A stretch of DNA of 64,000 bases from Himantopus leucocephalus (lineage: Eukaryota; Chordata; Aves; Charadriiformes; Recurvirostridae). This document shows positions 22,130-48,100 of the stretch, piece after piece; positions within the stretch are counted from its first letter, which is position 1, and the number at the start of each line of letters is the position of its first letter. Under the pieces are notes generated by a model, which was given only the letters and a program-made list of their open reading frames with translations, was not told the origin of the DNA and did no database searches. Made by a program: the position numbers and the translations under genes. The DNA is taken from the NCBI GenBank assembly GCA_003993805.1, contig RSEF01000004.1, positions 24,401,841-24,465,840 of the forward strand. Reading direction: 5' to 3'.

Positions 22130-23149
22130 CTGAAATTAATTATTTGCATTAGCAGGTGAAAAGTTCAATCCCATAACTAATATAACCATTTAGTTTCTAT
22201 AATTTTTCCCCTCAAAAGATGTCAGTATATTTTTAACTTGAGTACTTAAGAAAAACACATATGACATTCAGAAGACACCTCATGAAGGTACAATGGCACA
22301 GCTATTTCCGTTTATCTTATTATCTTTTTCTCCTTCACTCTTCATCTTTCTTGCCTACTTAAGAGGATAAGCTTCTCCAGGAAGCTTTCACTGTATTTAA
22401 AACTCTTCTATAAAGCATATTTTACCTGGGACCTGTAGACACTAAGCAGTGCAAATAATAATGCTGTGATTTCTTCAAAGACTGACTTCGCAGGCTAAGA
22501 AACACTGTGACACCACAAGAATGATTAAGCTAGATAAAGGCTTACATCAGCTATCTTCATTCCATCAACCTTGACTCACTGAGTAAATACATTTAATTCA
22601 TTTAGTGGACAAGTAAGGCACAAAAGCTGGGTTTTGTGCAGGAAGAACTTCATGCTGTTAAGGACACAGAAATGAACCTAATTACACAGCACCTCTATGA
22701 ATGCAGGACTCAGTATTTTAGCCTTTAAATAAATAAGTCATTATGCAGGCAAAATACTAAGAACCTTTCAAATTTAAAGCGGTTTATCAGCCTTTTTGAT
22801 TTTAATGTACAGAGAAGTGTTACTTTAAAATATTTTGGGTTTGTATCTACTAAGAACAAATCTACTAAGAGTGTGCTATGGGGCAATACAGCTTTCTGCT
22901 TGCTTTTTATCTTCCAAAAATGTCTATATTGTGCACATTGAAGACTGTTGCACAACTGGAGAACCAGAATCACAACACCAAAAGCAGAAAGGGAACTCAA
23001 CTTCCAGTTAACCAAGGAGGAGTCCAATTAACCAAGGAAGAGTATGCTTCATTCAGAATACTTAAAACTCTGTCTCTCTCCAAAATTTGCGGCACTTAGC
23101 TCCAAATTTGGCTAAATTTCAGACCCAACTTTCAACTCCTTTTTAAAGC

Positions 23150-23276
23150 CTTCAAGAGAAAGCTCAACCAGACAAGGCCTGGAACAATCTGCTCCACCAC
23201 CTGCTTTAAGCAGGGAGTTGAACTAGATGTCATCCAGAGGTCCCTTCTGAGCTAAATTATTCCACAATTGTATGAT
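23150..23276 (+). mobile_element. degenerate CR1 3' end
   Basis: A diverged plus-strand copy. GCCTGGAACAATCTGCTCCA, GAACTAGATGTCATCCAGAG and GTCCCTTCTGAGC follow the CR1 tail order but with many substitutions, so it is older than the copy at 24955. Confidence 0.7.
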
Positions 23277-24019
23277 CCAATGTCAAGACCAAATAATGAA
23301 CTGACACACAGCATCGACGATACTTTTTTGCACATACTTTGCACATCAGAGAGCTTCAGATAATTGTCTAAAAGGCTCAACTTCTCTCTGCAATCCTATG
23401 TTGTTGCCAGACAGGTTTGTAGCGTATGTGCCTCCAAAGGTTTACAGCTGCCGCGTGCCAAACCAGAAGCACTTGCTGAAGGTGCTAAGACACTAGAACA
23501 TAGTGGTTGTATCTGAAACGCAAGCAGAGACAACTGTTGATGTTATTTAAGGGTATTTTTTTCACTAATTAGCCCTTACTGAAGGGCATGTCAAGGTTCC
23601 CAAGCTGCAGAGGAAATATAATGGAATTTTGTTGGCACATATCCTACTAACTTCACTGGTTTACCTCACCAGAAGTTTGTGCTCTGTATTTTCACTCTTT
23701 CCTCAGAAATATGCCACCATTTTCTCCCTTCGCACAGAGACACAACAAATTATGATGCTCACTTAATGCAACAGCAGTATCTTGCTACGGTCTCTGCAGA
23801 CAGGCATGAAACCAAGGAGCCTGCCTTTGAGAGCTTTCACCTCAAGGTAGATCCAAGCTGTTGTCAAGATCCGAAAGAAACCATTTGCACTAATCGAACG
23901 GGTATTTTTTAGAGGCTGCATGTCACATTGACTGTTCATTTTTCGCACGTTTCTCCCATCATCTATTTGCCATTAAGGGTGGATACTTTCATTCTTATTT
24001 CAGGACATTCCTATCGGTC

Positions 24020-24905
24020 TGGAGGAGGCTCAGAGCGATGCCCTCAAGTGACACCGCGACCTTCCACCAGCTGCTCGGGAAGCGCCTCTTCGCTTCCCTA
24101 AGGCGAACGCTGTCGGAAGGCGCTCTTCGGGCCGCGTGTTCAGCACTCGGTATCAGGACAGAAGGAAGAACGCGGGGCCCAGCTCTCGGCACAGGCGGAC
24201 GCTGCTTCTCCCGCTGACACCAACGCGCCCGGGCTTGCTTCCGCAGGGCAGGCCCAGGCCGCCAGCGGGACGCGGCCCGCCGCCGGGGCAGGCCCAGCTC
24301 TCGGCCAAGGCGGCCGCTGCGGGAAGCGCCAGCCGGCCGGGCAGGCCAACCGCTCGGCAACGCGCCCTGGGAGGAAACCGCAGAACTCCCCCTCCAGCCG
24401 GGCACCTTCCTTTCCCCAGCGCCCCGTCCCCCGGCTGACCGCCGCGGCGTCTTGTACGGCGCTCGGCTCCCGCAGCCGGCGGGGCGACAGGCGGCCGGGG
24501 ATGGGCCCGCACCGGCTGATCTCTCGCCTGGGCCCTCCGTGCGGCCTCGACCCCCGCCGCGGCCGCCGCTGCCCGCTCCCCTCCGCGCCAGCCCCCGCCG
24601 CGCTCACGCACAGGCCTCCCCCGCCGCTCCGTGCTCCCGCCCGGGCCTGCACCGCCCCTCGCCTCGGCCCGCCTCCTCCCCATCCGCTGCCCCGGCCGGG
24701 AGAGGGGTGGAGGCGAGCAGGCGGAGGGCGAAGCAGGCCTGCGCGCCCCTCTCGCCCGCCTTTCCGCCGCTGAGGCTCCGCGGCCGGCAGCCGCTGTGGC
24801 GCGGGGCCGTCATGTCATGGCGGCGGCCCAGCGGGGCAGAGGGGCTGTGCCGGGCCGCCGGCTGCCCGTCTGGCGGGGGAGGAACACGGAGAGGAATCTT
24901 AAATT
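24020..24905. promoter_or_regulatory. CpG island, likely TMEM144 promoter
   Basis: About 0.9 kb is strikingly GC-rich and dense in CpG within an AT-rich neighbourhood, with many CCGCCC/GGGCGG-type Sp1 boxes and a CATGGCGGC (YY1-like) word at about 24816-24824. It lies 2 kb upstream of the TMEM144 5'UTR exon, which fits the promoter and non-coding first exon on the minus strand. A possible minus-strand donor is GTGAGC at 24607-24602. Long open frames on both strands here are an effect of base composition. The island might also serve the divergent GASK1B, whose first coding exon is 6.5 kb away. Confidence 0.75.
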
Positions 24906-24954
24906 TAGGCACTCACGGCGTGATAAAAGCTCCTTTGCCCCTCCCCGGTCTTAA

Positions 24955-25166
24955 ACATGAGGAGGGACTTCTTTACCTTGGGGGTGGCAGAGCACTGGAA
25001 CAGGCTGCCCAGAGGGGTGGTGCAGTCTCCCACACTGGAGACCTTCCAAACCCGCCTGGACGCCGTCCTGTGCAACCTGCTGTAGGTGACCCTGCTGTGG
25101 CAGGGGGGTTGGACTGGATGATCTCCAGAGGTCCCTTCCAACCCTGACCATTCTGTGGTTCTGTGA
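24955..25166 (+). mobile_element. CR1 LINE 3' end next to the CpG island
   Basis: A well-preserved plus-strand CR1 tail: GGGGGTGGCAGAGCACTGGA, ACAGGCTGCCCAGAGGGGTG, CTGTAGGTGACCCTGCTGTG, GTTGGACTGGATGATCTCCA, then GAGGTCCCTTCCAACCCTGA and the ATTCTGTGGTTCTGTGA microsatellite-like end. It is one of the best-conserved CR1 copies in the window, at the border of the TMEM144 island. Confidence 0.95.
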
Positions 25167-28100
25167 AATGGCAGCTGACGAGACCTTTATATTTTTTTTT
25201 TTCAAGGGCACCTGCGCACTTCCCAGGTGGTTGCTGTTTCCACACTACCCATGGAAGGAAAGGCGCCCTGGTCTTGGCAGCATGTGCCCAGGAACACAGA
25301 CACGGTTTGAGGACGGGACTGCTACCAGAGGGGAAAGGGCGGCCTCCCTGCGGCTTCTCTCTCACCCCTGCGGCCTCCCTGCCTGCTGGCAGCGGCTGGG
25401 GGGGCCGCAGGCACCTGTGGAGGGCAGCGGGCAGCCCCCGGGAAGGCAGCGACATGGCAGGCCGTGCAGCAGCTGCCGACCCAGCGGTGGGCAGCGAGGC
25501 AGGGAAAGCTCCTTGCCAGGTTGGGGCATCCAGGCTGGGCAGCCGGCATACAGAGGTTTTGTTTTGTTTGGTTTTTTTTTCCCTAAGCACAAAAATTGCC
25601 ACCTTTTACGCTGGGAAGCCCCCCCTGCGTTGTTCAACAGCCAGAACCGAGTGGGGAAAAAAAATCTTCTGCACGATGTTGAGAAGAGACTTTTGCAGAT
25701 TTCCCTGTAAGGGTTTGACCCAGACCAGTTAAAGCGCAGGCTATTAGTCAGCATGTTTAGTCACGAAGCAAACATTTCTCTCTTGGAGTACAGTTTCCAG
25801 ATGGCAGCCCCAAATCAATCTCCTTACAACACAGCACAAGCCTTCAAAAGTAATGCTTCATATTTTGCAAATCAGTTCTGCATTATACATAATAAGGACA
25901 TACAGCTTTTCTCTGGAGAGTAAGTTCTCAGTCCGATAGACTCGGTAAAGCAAGGAGTGCACCATTTATCAATCATTTTAACATAAATGTCTGTCTGTGT
26001 GACATTTAGAAAGATGAACTGCACAACATCTCTACGGAAACAGTTTAGCTGTAGTGCATCCAAGAGGAAAAACATCCCATATGATAATCACAAATGTAGC
26101 CTGGTGAAAAAAGAAGTACTTTTTATTCTAAAGGCAATGTGAGTCTGTGTGTTACATTATTTTATTCAGGAAAAAAAAAATAGAAAATGTTAAGACAAAT
26201 GTTAATCTTTTATATTGAACTGCCTGTACATAGAAATCAAGAGCACACACAATAAGGAGCCTAGCCTGAAGCAACATCCTTTCAAGTGTCCAGGGATAAA
26301 GAGGGGTGTTGAGTTTTGGGTTCGTAAGTATCTTGATGTTGAACAAAACATTTTCCAAAAATCCTGATCCTGGTTTCATTTGGAAGAATGGATCTCAGAG
26401 GAGTCATCAGCAATCACTTACAATTACTGTCTCTATCCCACTTGAACTGATACTCATCTATTCCTCACTGTTTCACTTATTCCTCACTATTTCTTCAAAA
26501 CAAGCTGGTTTTGGAGCATTGTTTTTCTCATTAACACAACAGTTAAAATGACACTGCTGGCACAAACAAAACACCTCAAATATGGACAGATTCTGATTCA
26601 TTTATTTGTGCTGTTTGGTTTTATTGAAATCATAAGTTGTTGGGGTTGAAGAGTATGTGGGAAAGGAAGTCCATGAATGCACAGTGTTTACCAAAATGGA
26701 AAATGGCAACATTCATATTTCAAATTTCAGAGCCTTCTATGAGTATAATAAGTGTCCACTCAAAGACTGTCTTTTGTTGCAAAACGCTCTACAAACCAGC
26801 ACAGACAATATTTTGTTCTTTGCTGAATCACAGCAAATTCTGCAGTCAAAACTACAGTGGGAAGAGTCAAACTGAGACATCCTGGAAAACTAACAAAATA
26901 AACATCTTTAAATCCCATATCTTAAAGCTGAAATGACCGAGCAAGAAGGGTCAGATGAACAAATAGGAGATGTGTTGCTTTAAAAGACAAAACCAATACT
27001 TGTAAAAATTGAGACCCAAGATGTCATTTTGGAGAGAAACATACTAGCTGCTGGGTAGCTTTTTGTATTGATAATAATATTGTATCACTGTGTTGTTACA
27101 AGCGTTTTTCTCTGGTTTGTTTTGGTTTTTTGTTTGTTTGTTTTTAGTTCTCCAGGTGTAGTATTCACTGTCCCAAGAGGCTGTACATACTCTATATTAA
27201 AGAAGGAAGAAGATCACCTATGAAATACGTTGTAGATAAGGAGTATTAATAATAATTCAGATGAGAAGGAATAAGCTGTACTTGGTAGGATTAAGAAGGA
27301 TGCAAAGGCTATGGGAGATTGTATAGGGGAGGATGATTTATGTGTAAAGCCTGTGAACAGGAGGTTTTGAGAACATTCTGGTGAATTAGTGAATTTTTGC
27401 TAAAAAATGGGTTACTTCCCATCTTCAGAGATATGAAAATGGAGCAGAGCATTTAAGTAGCTGGATGGTGCTCTTCCAGGTTGCCAGCATGAGTCAAGAC
27501 GCAGGAGATTGTGAGTGGTGGTCATTGGTTCAGTCCACCCGTCTCCTGCAGTTTGGCCAGAGACTGTCTACTAGGAATGCTGGCAGCAGTGCTGGCCCCC
27601 AGCTGCTTCAGAGTCTGTAGCTTGTCCAGCACCACCAGCAGCACCCTGGGTGACAGTCCTTTCCATCAATATAAGTTGGTTTCTTCTGGTTTCTTCTACA
27701 AATGCAGGTACAGGTGGAGATGAATTTCAGAAATTAAACAAAAAAAAAAGAAGAAAATAATTGCAAATCTGCAATTCAGCTATTCGTTTATTGTTTCAGA
27801 CTATACCTAGGGATATCAAGGATTAGAAAATACTTGTTAAATTCCCCTCTTCTGTTCATTGCTATTCTCGAATACTAGCTTTAATATTCCTGCATTCCTA
27901 AACTTAGGAAGGGATAACACGGGCCATGAAATACTGGTATGTAAAGAAATGACATGAGAAGTTGAGTTTAATGGATGCAGATGGCAATATCACAGATATA
28001 GTTTAGAGCAAGGAATAAACACGGAATCTAACTGACATTACAGGCTACATACAGGTACGCAAAGTGCAATAACCTAGGCCAGAATTTGGTCAGACAACTA

Positions 28101-31100
28101 GCATTGTTCAGTTTATTCTTTCAAAAAATTGGTCTTGAGTATCTTATGACAACAGAGGAAGTACCCTTTCAGCTCAGTAATGCCCTTTAGTGCCCTGCTG
28201 CATCTTTGGGTTAGTAATGCCAGAAAAAAGAATGCTATCCACCTGAACGACAAACATTTTCTTTGTCTTTCCTGAAACACAAAGAAACATTTGTTTTCCA
28301 GACAAGTCCATAGCCATTCCAGCATCAGTTATTTTGTGAATTCTAGCAGAGTGTTGGAGCTGTATACCACAAGAGTTGAAAAAAAGAATGTGTCTTGATG
28401 TGTTATCTTTTAATGATCCAAACTTAGAGGCAAATACCTGCTAAATTAACAAGATACTGAATCCTATTTAGTTGAATTCCTACCACCTTCCACTCCGAAG
28501 AATGTAGCGGTGCAACATTTAAAAAATGAGTTCTCCCTTCTGAACATGAAAAATAAAGGAAATATTATTGCTATCATCACGTTTAGAAAACCTCAAAAAA
28601 ACACCTCAGTGGTCAACACCGTACATCAATAGGTATACCACATTTTGATTTCAAGGCTACAAATGAAATGAGGAGTGAAGAACAATTCTCCATATCCTTT
28701 TACAATTTCCTCCAGATAATCTTTAAAGAGTTGCAGTAGGAAGATTACATAGGTTCCAAAATTTTAATTTAAGAGAAATGTCATAGCAAAGGAAAGCTGT
28801 TAGTAACTGGACCTGTGGACTGTGTTTTGGCACTGCTTGATTGTAACGGACAGGTCTTGGACCTGTCTACATGCAAGAACTGGGCATTTGTAAACCACTG
28901 TTGCAGTGTGATATGTTTCCAACTCAAGCAACAACTATATTGCCATTAGCAATATAAAGTAAAATCCCCCAAAATAATTCAGACACTTGGAAGAAATATA
29001 GTGAAGTAAAAGCTTCATGCTGAATTATTTGCTGTCATAATCAGCGGTAAGTCAAAACAGAATCCAGGACGTGTATGTTCCCCCCCTACCCCCCTTATTT
29101 ATCCTTAAAGGGGGGAGCCTATCTTAGACATTTCAAAAAATTTCTTCATGTGTATGTGTAGATATGCGCTATGGGTGAAATTCTGCTCTCAGGCTGCAAT
29201 ACCCAATTACCCTTATTTACCCCAGTTTTAGCCATATAACTTTGCTGATATTTTGCACTGGTATTAAATAGGATATAGGAGGTCGTTGTCACTGTGAGCC
29301 ATGTACAGTGTCTGTTGGTCAAATGGGCTGCAAAGCTGGTACCTCTTGCTAATGACCCTTCATCTTTCAGAGGGACCCTCAGACATCTAAGAGTGATCTA
29401 ATAATGTCCATCTCCAGCGACTTCTTTAAAGTATAAAAAAATGTTAAACAGCACTAGGCACATCTTTACTGAATTTGTTGATACACATGTCTGTAGCTTT
29501 TTGAATTAATCTTCTTTACCTGGGGTACGTCCCTTCAGTCAAATTTGAACCAAAAAAAAAAAAAGAGAGAAGGATTTAAGTGGCTGAAGAGATTTTTTAT
29601 AATCCTATTCCTGCAGGAACTCAGCTTTGGAAAAACAGGTGATAGTAGGAAGGCTCTTTTCCTGGTAACAGGCACAAATGCTGCAATCTTAACTTGATAC
29701 TACACATTTAGACAAAAAGTAAAGAAAAAAGTGACCTCCACTCACAAAGTTTTATAAATTCAGATTGGTCCCATCTAAAATACAAACCAATTCCTTAACT
29801 GTCTATTCCCCTTAGTATTAATTACGGAGATGAGAATATGTCCATTAGCTTGAATTACAGCAGACTTATGCATTTTATTATTTTGTACTTAGACTAGGCA
29901 AGGAATCAGGAGTTAGAGCTTTGCCAGTGTCTCACTGCTCAGCTCTGCACAAGCCTTCTCTCTGCCTCAACTTTTCCATCTGTATAGTGAGTGTGCTATG
30001 CCTCGTTTTGGAAAGCACAAATAGAAAACCCTCCCGAGTTGTTTAACACTATGTTAATAGCATTTTAAAAGCCACTGTCTGTTTTCTGTTTCTCGTCACA
30101 AGAACATATGATTCCCAAAATGTCTAAAATTCAGGGGGCAGGAGGGGTATTTTAAATTTAAAAAAGCCCCAAACGTGGAAAACGGGAATTTCTTCAGTAC
30201 ATTTGCATGCGGTGCACTAGAGGGCCCCCAGGAGTTAGAAATGGGTGGAATGCACTTTTGGAAGGCACATACTTCACAGGACTTTTCATTACAGAATTTA
30301 AAATAGAAGTTGCTGGGGGGGTGTTGGCTTTTGGTTTTTCTTTTTTTTTTTTTTTTTTTTTTTTTATTTGTGGTTTTTTTTTNAAGTTTTTAGCAGTTCC
30401 TATGCAAACCACCTCTCAGTACAGTTAGCTTCCAAACAGTATTTAGCTTGCAATGAAATACCTAAATGTGAAGCATACTTAAAACTGAAATATGTGCTAG
30501 AATACTTTGAAAGCATCAGCTTTTACTAAGTTACTTTTATTAACCTAAGGAGTTTACCAGAACAAAGGATGTGTCAAGCTGAATAGGTAAGAGATTTTAT
30601 ATTTTTATAGCAATATATATATACAACGTGCACTTATTCTATCTTTGTTTCTTTGAAAGTATATGTATAAGCCACTGTCATTTTATTTGGTAAACTATAG
30701 CTAGATCCTGTTTATGGCTTCACAAGAGGGAAGGGAATTAACCATCTTTCATCTTAAATGTTTATGATTTATGTGAACTATATTCATATTCAACTAAGAA
30801 AATTTGGCACTGCTAATATATTTTTATATTAGTGAATATGTGCATATTTAACTACTACAGTTACTGGTAGTTAATATTGTGTAATTTACAGCATTTCCAA
30901 ACATGAAGCTTATTGAAGACTTTGTCTCATGAGAAAAAGATGATAATGACCTGGGTTTGACAAGCTTTTCTTCTAATGCTGGAATACAGCTAGCTAAGAT
31001 TGCAAATTGAGCCTGTATTTCATGATTTTGGTGTTTATACTGTAATGAGAAAGTGAAAGATGTATCCTGACAAATTTCTAGATGCATACTGTCTCATCTA

Positions 31101-31183
31101 GAACTTCTATCTCTTAAAAATATAGAACCACAAATGCCATATGTGAGTAATGAAATGAAATACTACTTTTTTTCTTTTTGCAG
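25167..31183. other. interval between TMEM144 and GASK1B
   Basis: This is the 6-kb interval between the divergent genes. The first 400 bases (25211-25560) stay GC-rich with runs of GGGGGG and may be a shoulder of the island. The rest is AT-rich, with A/T homopolymers (29550-29564, 30341-30365 with an ambiguous N at 30383). No coding exon was seen. One or more GASK1B 5'UTR exons should lie here, but I could not pick them out. Confidence 0.5.
30341..30383. repeat. poly-T tract with ambiguous base
   Basis: About 25 consecutive T, then ATTTGTGG and another T run ending at an N at position 30383. The single N shows that base calling failed in the homopolymer, so the length is unreliable. Confidence 0.9.
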
Positions 31184-31504
31184 TTTGCAAAGGAGATACT
31201 TCAGATCTTTTAGACTACAAGTCAGTAAACTTTGCTTACGTAGCTGGCTCCATTCATTCTCTGAAGCCAATCACTTCCCCTGTGGTGGCTGATAAGACTT
31301 TAACAGCTTGAGAAGGTGGAGTGTCAGCATCCTTAGTACTAAATGCGTTCCCAGGCATATCAGTAGCCTCTGTCCAACACTTATGCTGGAAGCTATTTGG
31401 AAAAGGAGAAATAGAAATCTGGGAAGGGAAATCATGCATCATCATTCTGGCTGGAACGTACAGAAGACTTCATGCTGTTCTCATCATGTGGATTCTCTAG
31501 AGAA
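31184..31504 (+). other. GASK1B: GASK1B 5'UTR in the first coding exon
   Basis: A strong acceptor (TTTTTTTCTTTTTGCAG, AG at 31182-31183) precedes this segment, so the exon probably begins at 31184. It contains upstream start codons at 31343 (8 codons with its stop at 31366) and 31383 (41 codons), and an in-frame ATG at 31472. An acceptor here implies at least one upstream non-coding exon. Confidence 0.7.

Positions 31505-31508
<4 letters not shown>
31383..31508 (+). promoter_or_regulatory. upstream ORF overlapping the GASK1B start (ATGA)
   Basis: A 41-codon frame starting MLEAIWKRRNRNLG ends with TGA at 31506-31508. The main ATG is 31505-31507, so stop and start share bases as ATGA. If this leader is present in the mRNA, the uORF would limit or couple initiation of GASK1B. 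There is no evidence that the peptide itself is functional. Confidence 0.4.
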
Positions 31509-44342
<12,834 letters not shown>

Positions 44343-45184
44343 AACAGTCTTGTTTCTATCTGAGAAATAGTCTTTAAAAATATTTGTATGAGGCAAAACC
44401 TGACAGTAAAATTGATTTAATTCATAAGCTTATTTGATTTTTATTTTTTCCAAACATTCAAGTTTATTCTAAAATAAGAAATCTTACATGATTTAAAATC
44501 ATCATTCAAATATCAGCTGCAGCTCCACACAGTGCCGTCTCTTCTATGTCACCAATGAAATGCAATGAAAAATAACCAAATGGTACAACAAATAATGTAG
44601 TAGTAGTATGTAGGTACCATGCACATTCCTTCTGTTAACTGAAAATTAGCAACAGGATTTTCAGTACGTTAGGCTAGATTACTCTTACTTCCCTCATTCA
44701 AGTCAGTAAAAACTTATTTTTAAATGGGAGCAGAGATTTGCACTTAATACATTGACGAAAAATGTCATCACATCTACTTGTTGAAATATACCTAGTACAG
44801 GAATTTGTCTTTTTGGTTATGAATACTAAAATGCCAACATTTCCAAAGGCTTATTTTGCATTGTTTTATTTTGATCTTTTGAAATCCGAGGTCTAAATTC
44901 AGTTCTTTTAAATGCAGGGGTGTTTGTACTGGACATGAGGGAAATTTAGAATATTATCGAAAAGCAGACTTACTAAGGATGTGAGTGTTGTTAAACTCAG
45001 CACAGAAAATGTTTGTCTGTGTGCTCAGCTCTAGCCAGTAATTCAGGCTCTGGTTTTCCATTAAGATTGAACCACTGCAGGGTGATGATTCTAGCTGACG
45101 ACCCACCCCAAGTATTCCCACAGGTAAGGTTGTTAGAGAAGGTTGGATAAGCACTTTGGATTCTTAGCCTTCATCTGTTCCAGA

Positions 45185-45190
45185 AATAAA
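45185..45190 (+). terminator. candidate GASK1B polyadenylation signal
   Basis: This AATAAA, about 0.85 kb after the GASK1B stop, is an early canonical hexamer on the plus strand. Others occur further on (for example near 48135), and the functional site cannot be decided from sequence alone. Confidence 0.3.
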
Positions 45191-48100
45191 ATGTCAACTG
45201 ATACAGTCTATCATGACATATACATTCTACCTATCTGTTTAGAAAGACTCTTACCATCTTTCTAGAGAAAGTTCTATCATCTTCTTGTTGTGAGATAATG
45301 GTAGAAGTTGAATACTTTCATAGCTACTCTTGTCTTTGTGTATAGTAAAAAAATACAGGGTGTTTTCAAAAGTTCTTGTATAACGGTATCATTTGTCATT
45401 ATGAGAAACTAAAATGTTTCGTGTCCATGTTAATGTGGATGGGTGAATTTAATGTTTTAAATAACTAAAATTCCAAACCAGATTTTCTTTCTTAGTATCA
45501 GAACAGCTATTAACAATAATTGCATTACTACAAGAAATAGATCTCATTATAGGCAGAGTTAAAGATACTTAGTAAAATTTTAAGAGCTTGGCCATATAAA
45601 TAATCTTTTATTTTACTCTGTCAGCAAAGGGCAGATAAATTTGTAAAAACTTCCTAGAACATAACTATTGCCTTAAGAGGACATGTTTTAGAGTGCCTTG
45701 GAGTTTTTAACAGCACCAAAATAGAATTTTATAGGATTTTCATATTATCCCTTTCTTAAAATATTTTAACTTATTAGCCAGGTAATTTCTATCACAGAAA
45801 CAAAAATATTACTGTAGCTTGCACTGTGAACAGAGCCTAGAGAAAGAAATAATCCTCTGGATCCATTTCACATGGAATTCCTGTTGCAGTAAATACCACC
45901 CTTTGGCGACTGCCACGATCAGTTTGTCTCATTTTCTAGTCTATCTCACAGTTTTATTCCTGCTAGATACCTGTTCAAAGGGATTATCACACACTGCTGG
46001 GAGTGAGAGAAAGGCACGACACTCAGCTGCACTGAACTTAGAAGAGGGCCAAGTGGAGATACAAGAGTGTACCCGATCATGAAAAAAAGTCCTATGGGAA
46101 CTCTGTCTTCTAGCTTCTCCTCTTCTATCTTTAGACTGCCCATCCTGATGCTAAGTCATTGCCTCACGTTGCCCAGTTGTTGTTTTTTCCAGAACTGATT
46201 CATTGCCCAAGAAGACGAGGAAATCAGAAGTCAGGAATTTTTTTATCTTTACAGGTTAGGTCATTTATTTTTATGGTGATAACTTGATGCATTCTTCTCC
46301 ATTTCTTCTGGACATGGACTAATGCTTCCTTGAGCATGACACATGTTTTTTTTTTATTTTCCTGGCAGTTCAGTGCCAGCTCTTAAAGCAGCAACATAAT
46401 TGCCAATTAGTAAGTAATTGCCCTGAAGCTGCCGTGGAACAATGCCTCCTGGTAGTCCTAAACTTAAGAGGGCCAAGTAGCCACGATGCTGTGCAGCACC
46501 TAAAAATTTGACCAAGAATGAAAAGCATAACTGCGAAGAGCAGATCTTCTGGAGACAAATGGTGCAAATGAATGTCCTTAGGAAATGAAGGGTCTTTTTA
46601 CTAGATATTTTTGGTGTCAGATGCATACAGATCAAATTGTCATTAGAGCTAATCTGCAGGGCGAACCAATATTTAGACTTACGTAGAAAGTACAAAGGGG
46701 AGGATATGTGTATCCCCCTGTGCTGTCCAGTATGGACCAGACGGGCACACAGAGGCACTCTCTTCTCAGAACTGCTGCAGGGACCAGTGAGTCCAGAGCG
46801 AATGGCCAAGGCAGACTGACCTGTGCCATAGCTGCACACATTACACTTTGTAAGGGCAAAGGAATACTTCTTTCTCTGAAATTCTGAATTTGGGTCTAGG
46901 GCAGGGCACGCTGTATCCTACTTTCAAGTTACAGCAGTGCCTTAGCATTGCATTATGCATATCTGGTGGCCCTGCTCTCTACGCTGTGTTAACATGCCAT
47001 ATTTCTTACACATACAAACACTCTCATAGTCTTCAGGGAAGTCAGGAGGGCCTTTGTGAGACTAAGCAGTGGGATGGACTGTAAATTACTTGTAATTCTC
47101 TAATGTTGATAACAAACTCCGGAAAGTGCCTTTTCTCCACAATGTTTATCCTGTTGCTGTAGGCTTGGTACTTGAATCCAGTATTGTTAATAATACAAAG
47201 TATGATTGCGATAGTGCTTATGAGTGCTCATGAGAACTAGCCAAGTTCTAGGGTTTTTTACAAAAATGAAGAATTCTGTACTTTTTTGAGTGCATTGCGT
47301 AAGTGCTCCGGTAAAAAATACAAAAGAAACACTTTGCAGAGCTTGTTTATTCACTGGTACTACATTCAAGATATCTACTCGCCCTCCAGTAACAAGAGTA
47401 AAGTTTATTGGGAAATTAGTCCACTTCCTTTTAAAACAGTATGGCATTGGACTGACATTCCTGCACTGTAGTCCAAGTAATATTAACCGATAGGACAAAA
47501 CCCAAAGCAGCCTTATTCTACCTATGGTGCTGATCGACAGAAAGCCAAGAAACTATGTTTTAGTCATCTTTGCTGGGCTGTCTTCCATTTATGGGCATAT
47601 GGGATCAGACAAAGATTCATGTTGCACATTACTCGGAAGGGTGTAACCAACGGCAACAGTCCAAAACCTGTGGGTGGGAAAAGACGATTATGTCATTCTT
47701 GAATCTGCCTGAAAGCCAGAACCACATGAAATGGAATTACTAAGAAAGTCAAGAGAGTTTGCTGATTTCATAACATTGGAAGACAGAGCTTAAAATAAGT
47801 AGCACAGCCACAGATGCCTTAAAATTCCTCGGTAGCCTGCCAGCAAGTTAATAATCTTAAATGGTTCAGAAGCCGAGGACATGAGAACTTTTGTGGAGCA
47901 CTGTGAGAGCAGTTTCCTTCTTATTTTGTGTGTGTATTCTGTAATGCACTATATTGAAAAAAGATAAATTCCATGGATTCAAAAGAGCAAATACAGATTT
48001 AGGGTACATTAAGGGACAAGCTTCCAGTAGCAATTCTGGGAACACTTTCATGCATGTGTGCATATGCAAACACAAACATACATGTATATGTATATATACC

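Noticed and set aside
24140..25147. Several long open frames on both strands in the GC-rich region
   Set aside because: Overlapping frames on both strands with Pro/Arg/Ala-rich sequence are expected from CpG-island composition, where stop codons are rare; part also covers a CR1 copy.
46354..46839. 161-codon minus-strand ORF downstream of GASK1B
   Set aside because: Its translation shows no domain or conserved pattern I recognise, and other frames overlap it; treated as chance.
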